A stretch of DNA of 34,619 nt, taken from an uncultured Myxococcales bacterium (GTDB lineage Bacteria > Myxococcota_A > UBA9042 > DTJE01). A model generated the notes under the pieces. That model ran no database searches and was not told the DNA's origin. It was given only the letters and a program-made list of their open reading frames with translations. Shown in pieces: positions 1 to 8,832 of the stretch. The stretch is taken from positions 1-34,619 of the forward strand of contig CAINDP010000039.1 in NCBI GenBank assembly GCA_903847405.1, read 5' to 3'. The position numbers were made by a program, and so were the translations under genes. Every line of letters starts with the position of its first letter. Within the stretch, counting starts at the first letter, position 1.

Positions 1-1308
1 CTGCCCGGGGATCCCGGCATCGACGTGCCGCCGCTCCCGCCCCAGGCGAAGATCCGCTTCATCCACCTCAGCGAGGACACCCCGCCCGTGGACTTCTTCC
101 TCAACGACGCGGAGCCCGCGCTGGTGACGTACCTCCAGTACAACAGTTCCACGATCTACCGGGAACTGGACCCCGGCGCCTACAACATCGACATGGCCCT
201 CGCGACCGGGGGGCTGGCCTACTCGCTGGTCGATACGGGCAAGTGGTCCCTGGAAGCCGGAACGCCCCGCACGGCCTGGGTCTACGACGCCTACGCCGCC
301 GTGAAGATCGGCATCCTCAGCGACGACTACGCCGGCCTGGCCTCCGGCACGATTCGCATCCAGGCCGTCCACGCGGCGACCGGCCTGGGCCCGATCACCC
401 TGTCGCACCTCCCCGCCGACGGCGCCCCCGTCCCCCTCCTGCACGACGTGGACATCGGCACCGCCAGCGGCCCCCTGGACCTGGCCGCCGGTTCGTTCCG
501 GCTGGGTGTGGACCTGAACAACGACGGGACGCCCGATACGACCTTCACCGTCACCGAACTGGAGGCCGGCGACGTGGCCGACGTCTTCCTGATGAAAAGC
601 TATGGCAGGTTGACCCTGAAGATCCTGCCGCAGGTCGGCATGTACCAGGTCGAGGCGGACTACGTCGCCCCGACCACGGCCCGCGTCCGCCTGGTCCACC
701 TGTCCGATTCGTTCAGCCTGGACGTGTTCGCCGACAACACCGAGCCTGCGCTCTTCCAGGACATGGGTCCCTCGACCGGCACGCCCTACGCGGAATTTGC
801 GCCCGGCCCCCACAACTTCGACGTCGCCCCCGACGGGCTGGGCCTGGCCGGCTCCGGGCTGGACACCGGCCAGATCGACCTGACGGTCGGCACGTCCTAT
901 ACCGTCATGCTGTACAACGTCTATTCGGCCCTCCAGACCCAGGTCCTGGTGGACGACAACTCGGACCTGGACGCGTCAAAGGTCCGCCTGCGCTTCGTCC
1001 ACGCGGCAAACGGCTACAGCCACCTCGACTTCTACAACGTCGTGTCGTTCGGCCCCTTCAGCCCGCTGTGCTCCTCGGAGTTCGGCATGGCGGACGCCAC
1101 GGCGGATCTGCCGACCGATGGCTTCCTGCTGGGCATCGACGAGCAGGATTCCAGCAAGCCGCACTTCGCCTTCCAGCTCCCGCCGATGCAGGGCGGCACG
1201 GTGGTCAACCTGTTCGCCGTGAAGTTGAACGGGGAGTTCTACGTAATCGCCCAGATGCCCGACGGCACCTACTCGCGGTTGGACAAGATGGCGCCGGGAA
1301 CCTGGTAA
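1..1308 (+). CDS. DUF4397 repeat protein, 5'-truncated by window edge
   Basis: The frame is open from base 1, so the start and any signal peptide lie upstream. A GTG at 25 is in frame but has no convincing ribosome site and falls in the middle of a proline-rich linker. The visible 435 residues contain two DUF4397-like units. Each opens with a strand of the type IRFIHLS or VRLVHLS followed by a V/LDxF segment, and each has a second half that begins with a similar strand (IRIQAVHAA, LRFVHAA). A DLNNDGTPD loop near residue 175 looks like a calcium-binding loop. DUF4397 proteins are usually exported cell-surface or matrix beta-sandwich proteins of unknown function. The gene converges on the SDR gene, with only 22 bases between the two stops. 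No enzymatic motif was seen. The family call is good; the role is unknown. Confidence 0.8.
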   Translation: MPGDPGIDVPPLPPQAKIRFIHLSEDTPPVDFFLNDAEPALVTYLQYNSSTIYRELDPGAYNIDMALATGGLAYSLVDTGKWSLEAGTPRTAWVYDAYAAVKIGILSDDYAGLASGTIRIQAVHAATGLGPITLSHLPADGAPVPLLHDVDIGTASGPLDLAAGSFRLGVDLNNDGTPDTTFTVTELEAGDVADVFLMKSYGRLTLKILPQVGMYQVEADYVAPTTARVRLVHLSDSFSLDVFADNTEPALFQDMGPSTGTPYAEFAPGPHNFDVAPDGLGLAGSGLDTGQIDLTVGTSYTVMLYNVYSALQTQVLVDDNSDLDASKVRLRFVHAANGYSHLDFYNVVSFGPFSPLCSSEFGMADATADLPTDGFLLGIDEQDSSKPHFAFQLPPMQGGTVVNLFAVKLNGEFYVIAQMPDGTYSRLDKMAPGTW

Positions 1309-1330
1309 CCGCCCCCGCCGCGCAGCGCCC

Positions 1331-2278
1331 TCACGAACGCACCTTCCGCACCGCCGCCACCGCCGCCGCGATCCCCGACGCGTAGGGGGTCGGCGTGAAC
1401 GCGAACCGCGTTTCGAACTTCGTCGAGTCGAACACGTAGGGCGCGGTGTTCTGGTACAGCATTTCGACCACTTCGTGCACCAGCGGGTTGAACAGGCCCC
1501 CCACGTGGACCATCCAGGGTCGCAGCAGGCTCAGGCGGGGCTCCCGGCCGAAGGCCCGGGCCGCCAGTTCGATGAACTGGTTGCCGGTCAGGGGCGGCGC
1601 CGCGGTCGGGAGGTGCCAGACCTGGCCCCAGGCGTCGTCGGATTCCGCCAGCAGCGCGATGGCCGGCCCGCAGTCGGGCGTGTACGTGAAACTGTGGGGC
1701 TGCGTCGCATCGCCGATCCACTGGGGCGCCTTCCCCCGGGCCAGGCGCTGGAAGATCATGAAGTGCGGCACGCTGTTGTTGCCGGCCCCCGGTCCGTAGA
1801 AGTCCGCCGACCGGGCGATGCACGCCTTCAGCCGACCGGCCTTCGTCGCGTCCAGCAGTTCCGCCGCGATCCGCGACCGGACCTCCCCCTTCCGGCTGCA
1901 AGGGTTCACGGGGGTGGACTCGGTCATGGGCCCGTCGACGCGGCCGTACATGTACACGTTGTCGAAGAACATCAGGCGCGCGCCGCGGTCGGTGCAGGCC
2001 TGGATGGCGTTGTGCATGATCCGGGGCCACTGGACGGTCCAGACGTCCACGGAATACGTCAGCCCCGGCAGCAGGTACACGGTGCTCCCCGGCAGCACCG
2101 CCTCCTTCATGGCATCGGGGTTCAGCAGATCGGCCTTCACGACTTCCGCGTTCGGCAGCGCGTAGCCCCGGCGCGACACCAGGCGCACGTCCTGGCGCCG
2201 CTCCAGCAGCGTCTTCGCCAGCGAGTTCGCGATGGGCCCCCCGGCCCCCAGCAGCACGTGCTTTCCGAATTCTTCCAT
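1331..2278 (-). CDS. atypical NAD-dependent epimerase/dehydratase (extended SDR)
   Basis: A 315-residue Rossmann-fold protein. The N-terminus carries the nucleotide-binding loop GAGGPIA near residues 11-17, followed by a KADLLNP segment where SDRs bind the adenine. A VYMYG motif near residue 105 and FYGPG near 165 match the extended SDR family of nucleotide-sugar epimerases and dehydratases. The usual YxxxK pair is not clear: around the expected lysine the sequence reads PCSRKG, without the tyrosine four residues before it. The catalytic mechanism may therefore differ. The ATG at 2278 is preceded by GGGAGGGGGGGTG; an in-frame GTG immediately upstream is an alternative start. It lies 28 bases downstream of the alpha-2-macroglobulin gene and is probably cotranscribed with it. 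The substrate cannot be told from the sequence. Confidence 0.85.
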   Translation of the reverse strand: MEEFGKHVLLGAGGPIANSLAKTLLERRQDVRLVSRRGYALPNAEVVKADLLNPDAMKEAVLPGSTVYLLPGLTYSVDVWTVQWPRIMHNAIQACTDRGARLMFFDNVYMYGRVDGPMTESTPVNPCSRKGEVRSRIAAELLDATKAGRLKACIARSADFYGPGAGNNSVPHFMIFQRLARGKAPQWIGDATQPHSFTYTPDCGPAIALLAESDDAWGQVWHLPTAAPPLTGNQFIELAARAFGREPRLSLLRPWMVHVGGLFNPLVHEVVEMLYQNTAPYVFDSTKFETRFAFTPTPYASGIAAAVAAVRKVRS

Positions 2279-2306
2279 CACCCCCCCCTCCCACCGGCGC
2301 GGCGAA

Positions 2307-5300
2307 TCACTTCGCTTCCAGCGGGGCGCAGGTCGTGGTCGAGGCGCTGGTCGGGTCGTAGTACAGCGACGCCTTCGAATCGGGGCACTTCACCTTCAGC
2401 GGGTGCGCGGCCACCAGGGCGTAGTTCAGCGTCAGCGTCTCGCCGGGCTGGATCGCGTCCACGTACACCATGATCTGGCGGTCGGTCGTTTCGAACTTGG
2501 AAATCAGCCGGTCCGCCACGGCCTTTTCCAGCAGTTCGGCCTGGAGGTCGAACCCCGGCGGCAGGCCCAGGTCCACCAGGACCATCGGGGCCACGACGGT
2601 GGACACGTTGGTCACGGTGGCCGTCACGTTCACGGTGTCGTTCACGGCCATCGTCGTCTTGTCGTACGCCATCGAAATCTGCAGCGGGCCGTTTTCCGGG
2701 TTCGTGGCCGATCCGGGCTCGAAGTGCGACCACACCACCTGGTACATCAGCGTGCCGGTGCCCTCGAAGGCCACGTCCACGACGTTCGGTCCCACGGGAT
2801 CCACGCTGCCCGACAGGTCGAACTGGAAGAACACGTCCGCGTTGTCGCTGGTCACGACCAGCGGCGATTCCGGCGTGCCGTTCAGCGTCACCGTCACGGT
2901 GCCGGCCGCGTCCTGGGCCAGGGACGTCAGGGATGCGACGAACGCCTTCAGGGTCAGGATGGTCGCGTGCGTCGTGCCCCAGTTCCCGAAGGTGTCCTTC
3001 TTGGTCGACAGGAAGCCCAGGGCCTGGGACACCAGGTCCGGGCTGCGGCCGGCCTTCAGCAGGGCCAGCACCGCCAGCGCCGTGACCTCCACGTCGCTGC
3101 CCCCGCCCTGGTAGTAGCAGTCGGACTGCGCCACGTCGGCCTTCCAGTGAACGGTGCCGCCCTCGCTGACGGCCCGGCCCGCCAGGTCGTCGAAGGCCGC
3201 CGTCGTCGCGGACCCGTTCGGATCCAGGAACGCCAGGGCGTTCGCGCACAGGGCCAGCGCATAGGTCGTCGAGGTCGCGGCCAGGTGCGTGCGGATGTAC
3301 GACGTCACGTTCCCGGCGCCTTCATTCGCCCCGCCCAACGCCCACCCGATGAAGCACGTGGTCATCAGGTCGTCGTACTGCACGGTCGCGAACTCGCTGC
3401 CCCGCGCCTCGTGCCAGGAGCCGTCCAAGGCCTGCTTCGTCCGCAGGAAGTCCGCCGTCCGCGGCACGATCGCCTCGTCGATGTCCATGACGGACCCGAT
3501 GTCGGAAAACTCCATGATGCCCATGCCGGACAGGATCAGGTTCGCCGGGTCCGGGTCGCCGAACCACGTGAAGCCGCCGCCCGTGCACTCGTAGGTCAGC
3601 AGGCGCTGGTAGCCCAGGCTGGTGAACTCCCGGGCCTTCAGTTCGATTTCGGGCGTGATCTTGCCGGACACCGCCTGGTACTGCAGGACCAGCGCGTCGG
3701 GCCACAGGGTGGCCGTCGTCTGCTCGAAGCACCCCGAGGGCATCTGGAGGATGCTGTCCAGGCCCTCGACCACCTGCGACATCACGCCGGGGAACACCTT
3801 GACCAGCAGGTTCGGCGTGCCGGGGATGGCCGTTTCGGGGTAGGTGATCGTCTGCGTCACGGGCACCGTCAGGCGGCCCGAGGCCTGGTCCCGGACCTCG
3901 ACGCCGTCGGGCAGCACTTCGACCGTGCGCATCACCGCGTCGGACACGTCGCCGCCCAGGCCCGTGATGGTCACGCCGTGCCAGCCGACCACCTTGGCCC
4001 GCAACCCGACGTTGATGCCCTTCACCGCGCCCGCGGGGACGTCCACCGTGATGTCCGCGCCCGTGGTCAGGTCCGCCCAGGCGCCCGCCGAAATCGTCAG
4101 GTGCACCTGCTGGTCCGTGTCCAGGTAGTTGTACACGGCCACCGGGAACGCGACCTCGTCGCCCCGGCGCAGCACGCGCGGCAGGCTGACGTCCACGAAG
4201 AAGGGCTGGAACACCGTCATGCCCTTCGTCACCGAGCCCAGGCGGCCGTCGGCGCTGTTGGCCAGGGCGGACAGCCGCCATTCCGTGATGCTGTCGGCCA
4301 TCGGGAACTGCAGCGTCGCCTCGCCGTTGCCGTCGGTGATGACGGCCGGGTTCACGTACAGCGTTTCGGGGAACCAGTTGCGCACGCGGGGCTTGTCGCC
4401 GCCCCCGCTGCCGGAGTCGCTGGTGGGCGGGGCGCCCGAGTCGGCCGACGCCGCCGCATCGGCGAAACCGCCGGGATTCGGGCCGCCGCCATTGGTCCAG
4501 TCGTCCTCCATCCCACCACGGTCCATGGCCTCCCACATCTGGAACGTCGCGGACCAGTCGTCGGCGGTGTCCAGGCGCTCGTCGGGCCCGCTGCTGCGCA
4601 TCGCGACGGTGTAGTTGTCGCTGGAGGTGAACCGGTACAGGTTGCCGAAGAAGTCGTAGAACAGGCGCTGGCCCAGCAGGAACGGGATCATCGTGTCCCA
4701 GTTCAGGCTGCCGGCGCTGGTCAGGCCCTGCAGCATCGTCAGCACCCGGGTGCGATTCGTGTCGTAGTAGGGCTTCAGGACCGTCGCGGCCCCGGCGAGA
4801 TCCTTGTCCCACGACGACGCCGCCTCGGCCGATCCGGTGCTGCCCAGGGCCGCGAACGCCGCACGGGCCTCCTTTTCGCGCCGGGCCACCGCCGTCGGAT
4901 CCTGGTTGTCGTCGGTGACGATGCCGGTCAGATCGAAGGCCGCGCCGTGGATTTCGTACTGGGGCTGGCGGATCGCGTCCTCGATTTCGAAGTACGTGCG
5001 CAGCAGGCCGGGCTGGTTGTCGGACAGGGCGTACACGGCCTCGTCCACCACCTGGACGCCCAGGGCCGCGACGACGCCCTGGCCGGTCGAGCCGCGCGTC
5101 ACCTTCAACGCCACCTTCGCCCCGTCCGCGGGGGCATATTTCGCCTTGTCGGGCGTGACGGTCACGGTCAGCGCGTCGGCGCCCTGCACGAACACCACGT
5201 GCTCGTTGCGGACGATCCGGCCCTGGTTCGACAGGTAGTAGGCCGCGATCACCAGGTCGCCGGCCATCTCGCCGTCCAGGTCCACTTCCACCGCTGCCTT

Positions 5301-7136
5301 CGCGGCAAGCAGGTCCAGCGATTCCTGCCGGACCACGCGGCCCGAACGGATGAAGTCCACGTACACGCGATCCTTGGCGTCGGGGGCCAGGATCGTCACG
5401 GCGGCCGTTTCGCCCACCTGGTAGATCGCCTTGTCCGTGCGGACCAGAACGGCCTCGCCCGACTGCCCGGGCACCAGCGTGAACGGCGTGGTCACGCTCT
5501 GGCCGTCGGCGGTGTGCGCGGTGACCGTCAGCGTCGCCCCGGCCTTGTCGGGGGTCCACGGGAACTGGCCGACGCCGGACGCATCCGTGTTCGCGGCGAC
5601 CGGCGCGTCGGACCCGATGGCGACGGACACGTCGGCGGCCACGGGGGCCCCCGCCGGGTCGTTGACGAACACGTAGATGACGTTTTCCACGCCGGCGACG
5701 GGCGTTCCGCCCTCGGGGATCAGCAGCACCGACAGGGCCGACTGGGCCACCACGATGGCCGTGTCCTTGCGGATCTGCTGGCCCGCAGTGTCCGTGACCT
5801 CCAGACTGGCCTTCACGAGGGCCTTGCCCTGCTCCAGGGGCTGGCCGACCAGGTAGGCCGGAAACTGCACGCTGAACGCGTACAGGCCTTCCGCGTCGGT
5901 GGCGCCGCTGACGGTCGCGAAGTCGCTGAAGTCCACGTCGAAGGCGGAAAAGACGATCTTGACGGCGCCGCCGGACACGGGCTTGCCGAAGAAGTACCGG
6001 GCGTTGACGGTGCCCTTGATCGTGCTGCCAACGAGGTACCAGCCCCGATCCAGGGCCAGGGCCGCGTTGAACTTGGGCAGGACGTAGCGGTCCACGGTGA
6101 CGGCCTTTTCGGTCGTCGTGTCGCCCACGGTCGCCTTGATCTTCCACGTTCCGACGTTGATCTGGGACGCGATCTGCATCTTCGCGCTTGCGATGCCGAA
6201 GTCCGACGCCTGGGACCGCTGCTTGAACACCTTGTTGCCCTTGCCGTCCAGGATTTCGATCAGGACCTCGGCGCCCGCGTCGGGATGCAGGCGCGGCTTG
6301 CGCAGGGACAGGACCCGCACGTGCATTTCCTGGCCGGGCTGGTAGAGGGGCTTGTCCGTGGTGACCAGGACGCGGCGCAGGCGCACGACCTCGGCCGTGG
6401 CCAGGGCCTCGACCTGCGTGCCTCCCTCGGCGGTGGTCTGGGCCGACAGGTCCAGGCTGCCGGCCTCGTCGAAGACCAGGTCCGCCTGGGCCGCGCCGAA
6501 CCCGTCGGTGGTGACGTTGACGGTGCGCTCCACCAGGCGGGGCGTGCCGTTGTCATCGACCGTCAGCACGGCCTTGAGGGACACGTTCTGGTTCGCCAGG
6601 GGCAGGGACGACACCGGGTTCCGGGCGAACAGCTTCACGCGGGTGGATTCGCCCTGGGTGTACGCCTTGGGCCCCAACAGAACGACCTGCCCCTTGGGCA
6701 GCACCACGAACAGGCTGCGCAGGCCGGTCAGGGTGCCGACGTTCGACTCGACGCGATACCGCAGCAGGTGGGCGGCCTGGGTGGCGGGGGCATCCAGGCC
6801 CGTCGGGGCCGGGAGGCGCACGGTCACCGTTTCGGCGCCGCTGTCGAACTGGAAGGACGCGACGCCCTGGACCTGGGAGGTGCCGTCCAGGGGCTGGACC
6901 AGCGCCACCACGCGCCCCGCGATGTGCCCCTCGCCCTCGCAGCGCAGGACCAGCGACAGGACCAGGTCGGTGCCGTCCAGCACGCCCGCGATGTCGGTTT
7001 CTTCCATGCTGAGGGGCCCGGTGGCCGTCACTTCGGGCACCGGGGGTACGGGAATGTCCGGAGTCCCGCCTCCGAAGCAGGCGGCGAGCCCGGCGACAGC
7101 GGCAACCAGCAGCACCGTTGCGATGCGACGTACCAT
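2307..7136 (-). CDS. alpha-2-macroglobulin family lipoprotein with thioester
   Basis: A 1609-residue protease-trap-type protein. The chosen ATG (7136) follows GGGGAGGG and gives a clean lipoprotein signal ending LAAC with Cys20. The residue after Cys is Phe, not Asp, so outer-membrane sorting is expected. Macroglobulin domains follow: a TDKPLYQPGQ motif near residue 260 (MG2), VDRYVLPKF near 347 (MG3) and a second TDKAIYQVGE near 566. Residues about 870-920 form a Gly/Ser/Asp/Pro-rich segment in the place of a bait region, followed by NWFPETLYVNP opening the A2M domain. The thioester motif is GCFEQ, with Cys1136 and Gln1139, inside an alpha/alpha-toroid thioester domain (about 1100-1400). A receptor-binding-like beta domain runs from about 1480 to the end. 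In the family, proteolysis of the bait exposes the thioester and traps the protease covalently. No penicillin-binding protein 1C gene is adjacent, unlike in the E. coli yfhM arrangement. Confidence 0.93.
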   Translation of the reverse strand: MVRRIATVLLVAAVAGLAACFGGGTPDIPVPPVPEVTATGPLSMEETDIAGVLDGTDLVLSLVLRCEGEGHIAGRVVALVQPLDGTSQVQGVASFQFDSGAETVTVRLPAPTGLDAPATQAAHLLRYRVESNVGTLTGLRSLFVVLPKGQVVLLGPKAYTQGESTRVKLFARNPVSSLPLANQNVSLKAVLTVDDNGTPRLVERTVNVTTDGFGAAQADLVFDEAGSLDLSAQTTAEGGTQVEALATAEVVRLRRVLVTTDKPLYQPGQEMHVRVLSLRKPRLHPDAGAEVLIEILDGKGNKVFKQRSQASDFGIASAKMQIASQINVGTWKIKATVGDTTTEKAVTVDRYVLPKFNAALALDRGWYLVGSTIKGTVNARYFFGKPVSGGAVKIVFSAFDVDFSDFATVSGATDAEGLYAFSVQFPAYLVGQPLEQGKALVKASLEVTDTAGQQIRKDTAIVVAQSALSVLLIPEGGTPVAGVENVIYVFVNDPAGAPVAADVSVAIGSDAPVAANTDASGVGQFPWTPDKAGATLTVTAHTADGQSVTTPFTLVPGQSGEAVLVRTDKAIYQVGETAAVTILAPDAKDRVYVDFIRSGRVVRQESLDLLAAKAAVEVDLDGEMAGDLVIAAYYLSNQGRIVRNEHVVFVQGADALTVTVTPDKAKYAPADGAKVALKVTRGSTGQGVVAALGVQVVDEAVYALSDNQPGLLRTYFEIEDAIRQPQYEIHGAAFDLTGIVTDDNQDPTAVARREKEARAAFAALGSTGSAEAASSWDKDLAGAATVLKPYYDTNRTRVLTMLQGLTSAGSLNWDTMIPFLLGQRLFYDFFGNLYRFTSSDNYTVAMRSSGPDERLDTADDWSATFQMWEAMDRGGMEDDWTNGGGPNPGGFADAAASADSGAPPTSDSGSGGGDKPRVRNWFPETLYVNPAVITDGNGEATLQFPMADSITEWRLSALANSADGRLGSVTKGMTVFQPFFVDVSLPRVLRRGDEVAFPVAVYNYLDTDQQVHLTISAGAWADLTTGADITVDVPAGAVKGINVGLRAKVVGWHGVTITGLGGDVSDAVMRTVEVLPDGVEVRDQASGRLTVPVTQTITYPETAIPGTPNLLVKVFPGVMSQVVEGLDSILQMPSGCFEQTTATLWPDALVLQYQAVSGKITPEIELKAREFTSLGYQRLLTYECTGGGFTWFGDPDPANLILSGMGIMEFSDIGSVMDIDEAIVPRTADFLRTKQALDGSWHEARGSEFATVQYDDLMTTCFIGWALGGANEGAGNVTSYIRTHLAATSTTYALALCANALAFLDPNGSATTAAFDDLAGRAVSEGGTVHWKADVAQSDCYYQGGGSDVEVTALAVLALLKAGRSPDLVSQALGFLSTKKDTFGNWGTTHATILTLKAFVASLTSLAQDAAGTVTVTLNGTPESPLVVTSDNADVFFQFDLSGSVDPVGPNVVDVAFEGTGTLMYQVVWSHFEPGSATNPENGPLQISMAYDKTTMAVNDTVNVTATVTNVSTVVAPMVLVDLGLPPGFDLQAELLEKAVADRLISKFETTDRQIMVYVDAIQPGETLTLNYALVAAHPLKVKCPDSKASLYYDPTSASTTTCAPLEAK

Positions 7137-7220
7137 GATTCCCTCCCCGTTCAGGACCGAAAAAGTGTCGTACGCAACCATTGTCGGGAATGGCGAGACA
7201 GGAATCAATCCCGAACCATT

Positions 7221-8624
7221 TCAACCGCGTTCGGACGGCGGACTGCCCTCCTCGAACACCTCGTCGTGGATCATCCCCTTCTTCATCTTGGTCTGCAGGA
7301 TCCACGTGAAGATCGTCTTGTGGATGCGGTCGCCCCGCGCCGGGTCCTTGAACCGCCGGGCCATGAACCGCGTCCGTTCCCAGATCGCCTTCAGCGAGTA
7401 GCCTTCCCGCGCAACGCGCTGCCATGCCGCCAGCACGTCCGCGTCCTTCAGCGTGGGGTGCCGGAGGTTCAGGAACCGGCCGTCGTCCAGGCGGCCCTCG
7501 GCCAGCAGCCGTTCGTGCAGCCGCGTCCCGGGCAGGGCCTTGATGGGCGAAATCACCGGGATGATGTGGTTCTCCCGGCAGAACGCCAGCGTCGCCTCCC
7601 AGGATTCCAGCGTGTCGGTTTCGTAGCCCACGACGAACCAGCCCGACACCACCAGCCCCTGGTCCTGCAGCCAGCGGACGTTTTCCGCCATGCGCCGCAA
7701 CGGATCCTCGCCGCCGCGCACCCCCATCTTGCGGATCGCCCCGCTGGCCGCCAGCGTCGCCGGCGAGATCGACTCCATCCCGACCATGACGTACAGCAGG
7801 CCGGCACGCACCGCGGCCTGGATGACCGCGCGGCCCTTTTCGTCGCCCACGGCGTCCAGGTTCCCCTGCCCGCACCAGAAGCGGCGCTTCTTCAGCCCCG
7901 CGACGCGCGCGTACAGATCCAGGTAATAGTCGTAGGTCGCCGCCTTCCCGAAGACCGTGTCGTCCAGCAGGTAGTAGTAGTTCCGGAACGTGTCGATTTC
8001 CGCGGCGACGTCAGCCGCGGGCCGGGTGCGGAACCGCCGTCCGAACAGGGACGGCACCGCGCAGAAGTCGCAGTCGATCGGGCAGCCCCGCATGGCGAAC
8101 ACCGTGTCGAAGCGGTACGACCGCCGGTACAGTTCGCGACGGGCGACGGGCAGGGCCGACAGATCCGCGTAGCCGTCCACCTGGTGCAGCGTCGATTCCG
8201 GCGAGGGCAGTACGAACGGCACCGGCGAACAGACATAGAAGTCCTTCAGCGTACCGCGGGCGACGTCCTCCACGATCGTCGGCCACAGCGGCTCGCCCTC
8301 GCCCACGGCCACCGCGTCGGCATGCTCGCGGACGCGGATCGGCACGGCCGAGGCCTGGGGTCCCCCGATCACCACCTTCACGCCGCGGCGACGGAAGGCA
8401 TCGGCGATCGCGTAGGCCCGGTTTTCCCCGGTCAGGCGCATGCTGATGCCCACCAGGTCCACGTCCATCGCGGTGTCCACGTCGTCGTCCCACAGCAGGT
8501 CCACCAGGGTGTAGGTGTGGCCCGGCGCGGTGGCGGCCAGCAGCGGCAGGGACAGGGGCATGAAGGGATCGTTGCGGCGCAGCGGGTCGGTGCGGGAGGC
8601 GGCAAGGAGCAGGAGGATCTTCAT
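7221..8624 (-). CDS. B12-binding radical SAM protein
   Basis: A 467-residue enzyme. The N-terminal ~130 residues resemble a cobalamin-binding Rossmann domain (MKILLLLAAS at the start, VVIGGPQAS and VGEGEP further on). A radical SAM core follows, with the 4Fe-4S motif CPIDCDFC. The LDDTVFGK and VGMESISP segments and the VVGYETDT strand are typical of the BchE/HpnJ-like group, which performs methylations, ring closures or rearrangements of lipids, tetrapyrroles and natural products. The substrate cannot be assigned. The start at 8624 was chosen because MKILLLL is the usual first strand of the B12 domain. An upstream ATG at 8660 falls between the -35 and -10 of a good candidate promoter, so it is unlikely to be in the mRNA. 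The gene is followed 84 bases later by the alpha-2-macroglobulin gene on the same strand. Confidence 0.88.
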   Translation of the reverse strand: MKILLLLAASRTDPLRRNDPFMPLSLPLLAATAPGHTYTLVDLLWDDDVDTAMDVDLVGISMRLTGENRAYAIADAFRRRGVKVVIGGPQASAVPIRVREHADAVAVGEGEPLWPTIVEDVARGTLKDFYVCSPVPFVLPSPESTLHQVDGYADLSALPVARRELYRRSYRFDTVFAMRGCPIDCDFCAVPSLFGRRFRTRPAADVAAEIDTFRNYYYLLDDTVFGKAATYDYYLDLYARVAGLKKRRFWCGQGNLDAVGDEKGRAVIQAAVRAGLLYVMVGMESISPATLAASGAIRKMGVRGGEDPLRRMAENVRWLQDQGLVVSGWFVVGYETDTLESWEATLAFCRENHIIPVISPIKALPGTRLHERLLAEGRLDDGRFLNLRHPTLKDADVLAAWQRVAREGYSLKAIWERTRFMARRFKDPARGDRIHKTIFTWILQTKMKKGMIHDEVFEEGSPPSERG

Positions 8625-8650
8625 CGCTTCGAGGCCCCGTCGGTCGCGGA

Positions 8651-8679
8651 ACGCTACCATCGGCGGGGCGGGTTTTCAA
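8651..8679 (-). promoter_or_regulatory. candidate sigma70-type promoter for radical SAM operon
   Basis: On the minus strand TTGAAA (8679-8674) is followed after 17 bases by TAGCGT (8656-8651). This lies 27 bases upstream of the chosen radical SAM start. It would drive the radical SAM, alpha-2-macroglobulin and SDR genes. Predicted from the sequence only. Confidence 0.4.
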
Positions 8680-8832
8680 CGCGGAGCCCCGCCGGCCCTG
8701 CCCCCCCGCCCGCATCCGCCACGGCAGGCCCACCTGTCGCCATGTCCAAGGTTGCCAATTTTCCCCAAGGCCCCACCTTCCACTACCATGTGGGGGTATC
8801 GCCATCGCGATCCAGGTTTTTGGGAGGTCCGC

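Noticed and set aside
25-1308. GTG at 25 as the true start of the DUF4397 gene
   Set aside because: The frame is open upstream to base 1, there is no good ribosome site, and an exported protein would need a signal peptide that is missing. A truncated gene is the better reading.
7137-7208. Upstream start at 7208 for the alpha-2-macroglobulin gene
   Set aside because: It would place 24 residues before a perfect lipoprotein signal. The ATG at 7136 has GGGGAGGG just upstream.
8625-8660. ATG at 8660 as the radical SAM start
   Set aside because: It lies between the -35 and -10 of the candidate promoter and adds residues before the normal first strand of the B12 domain.
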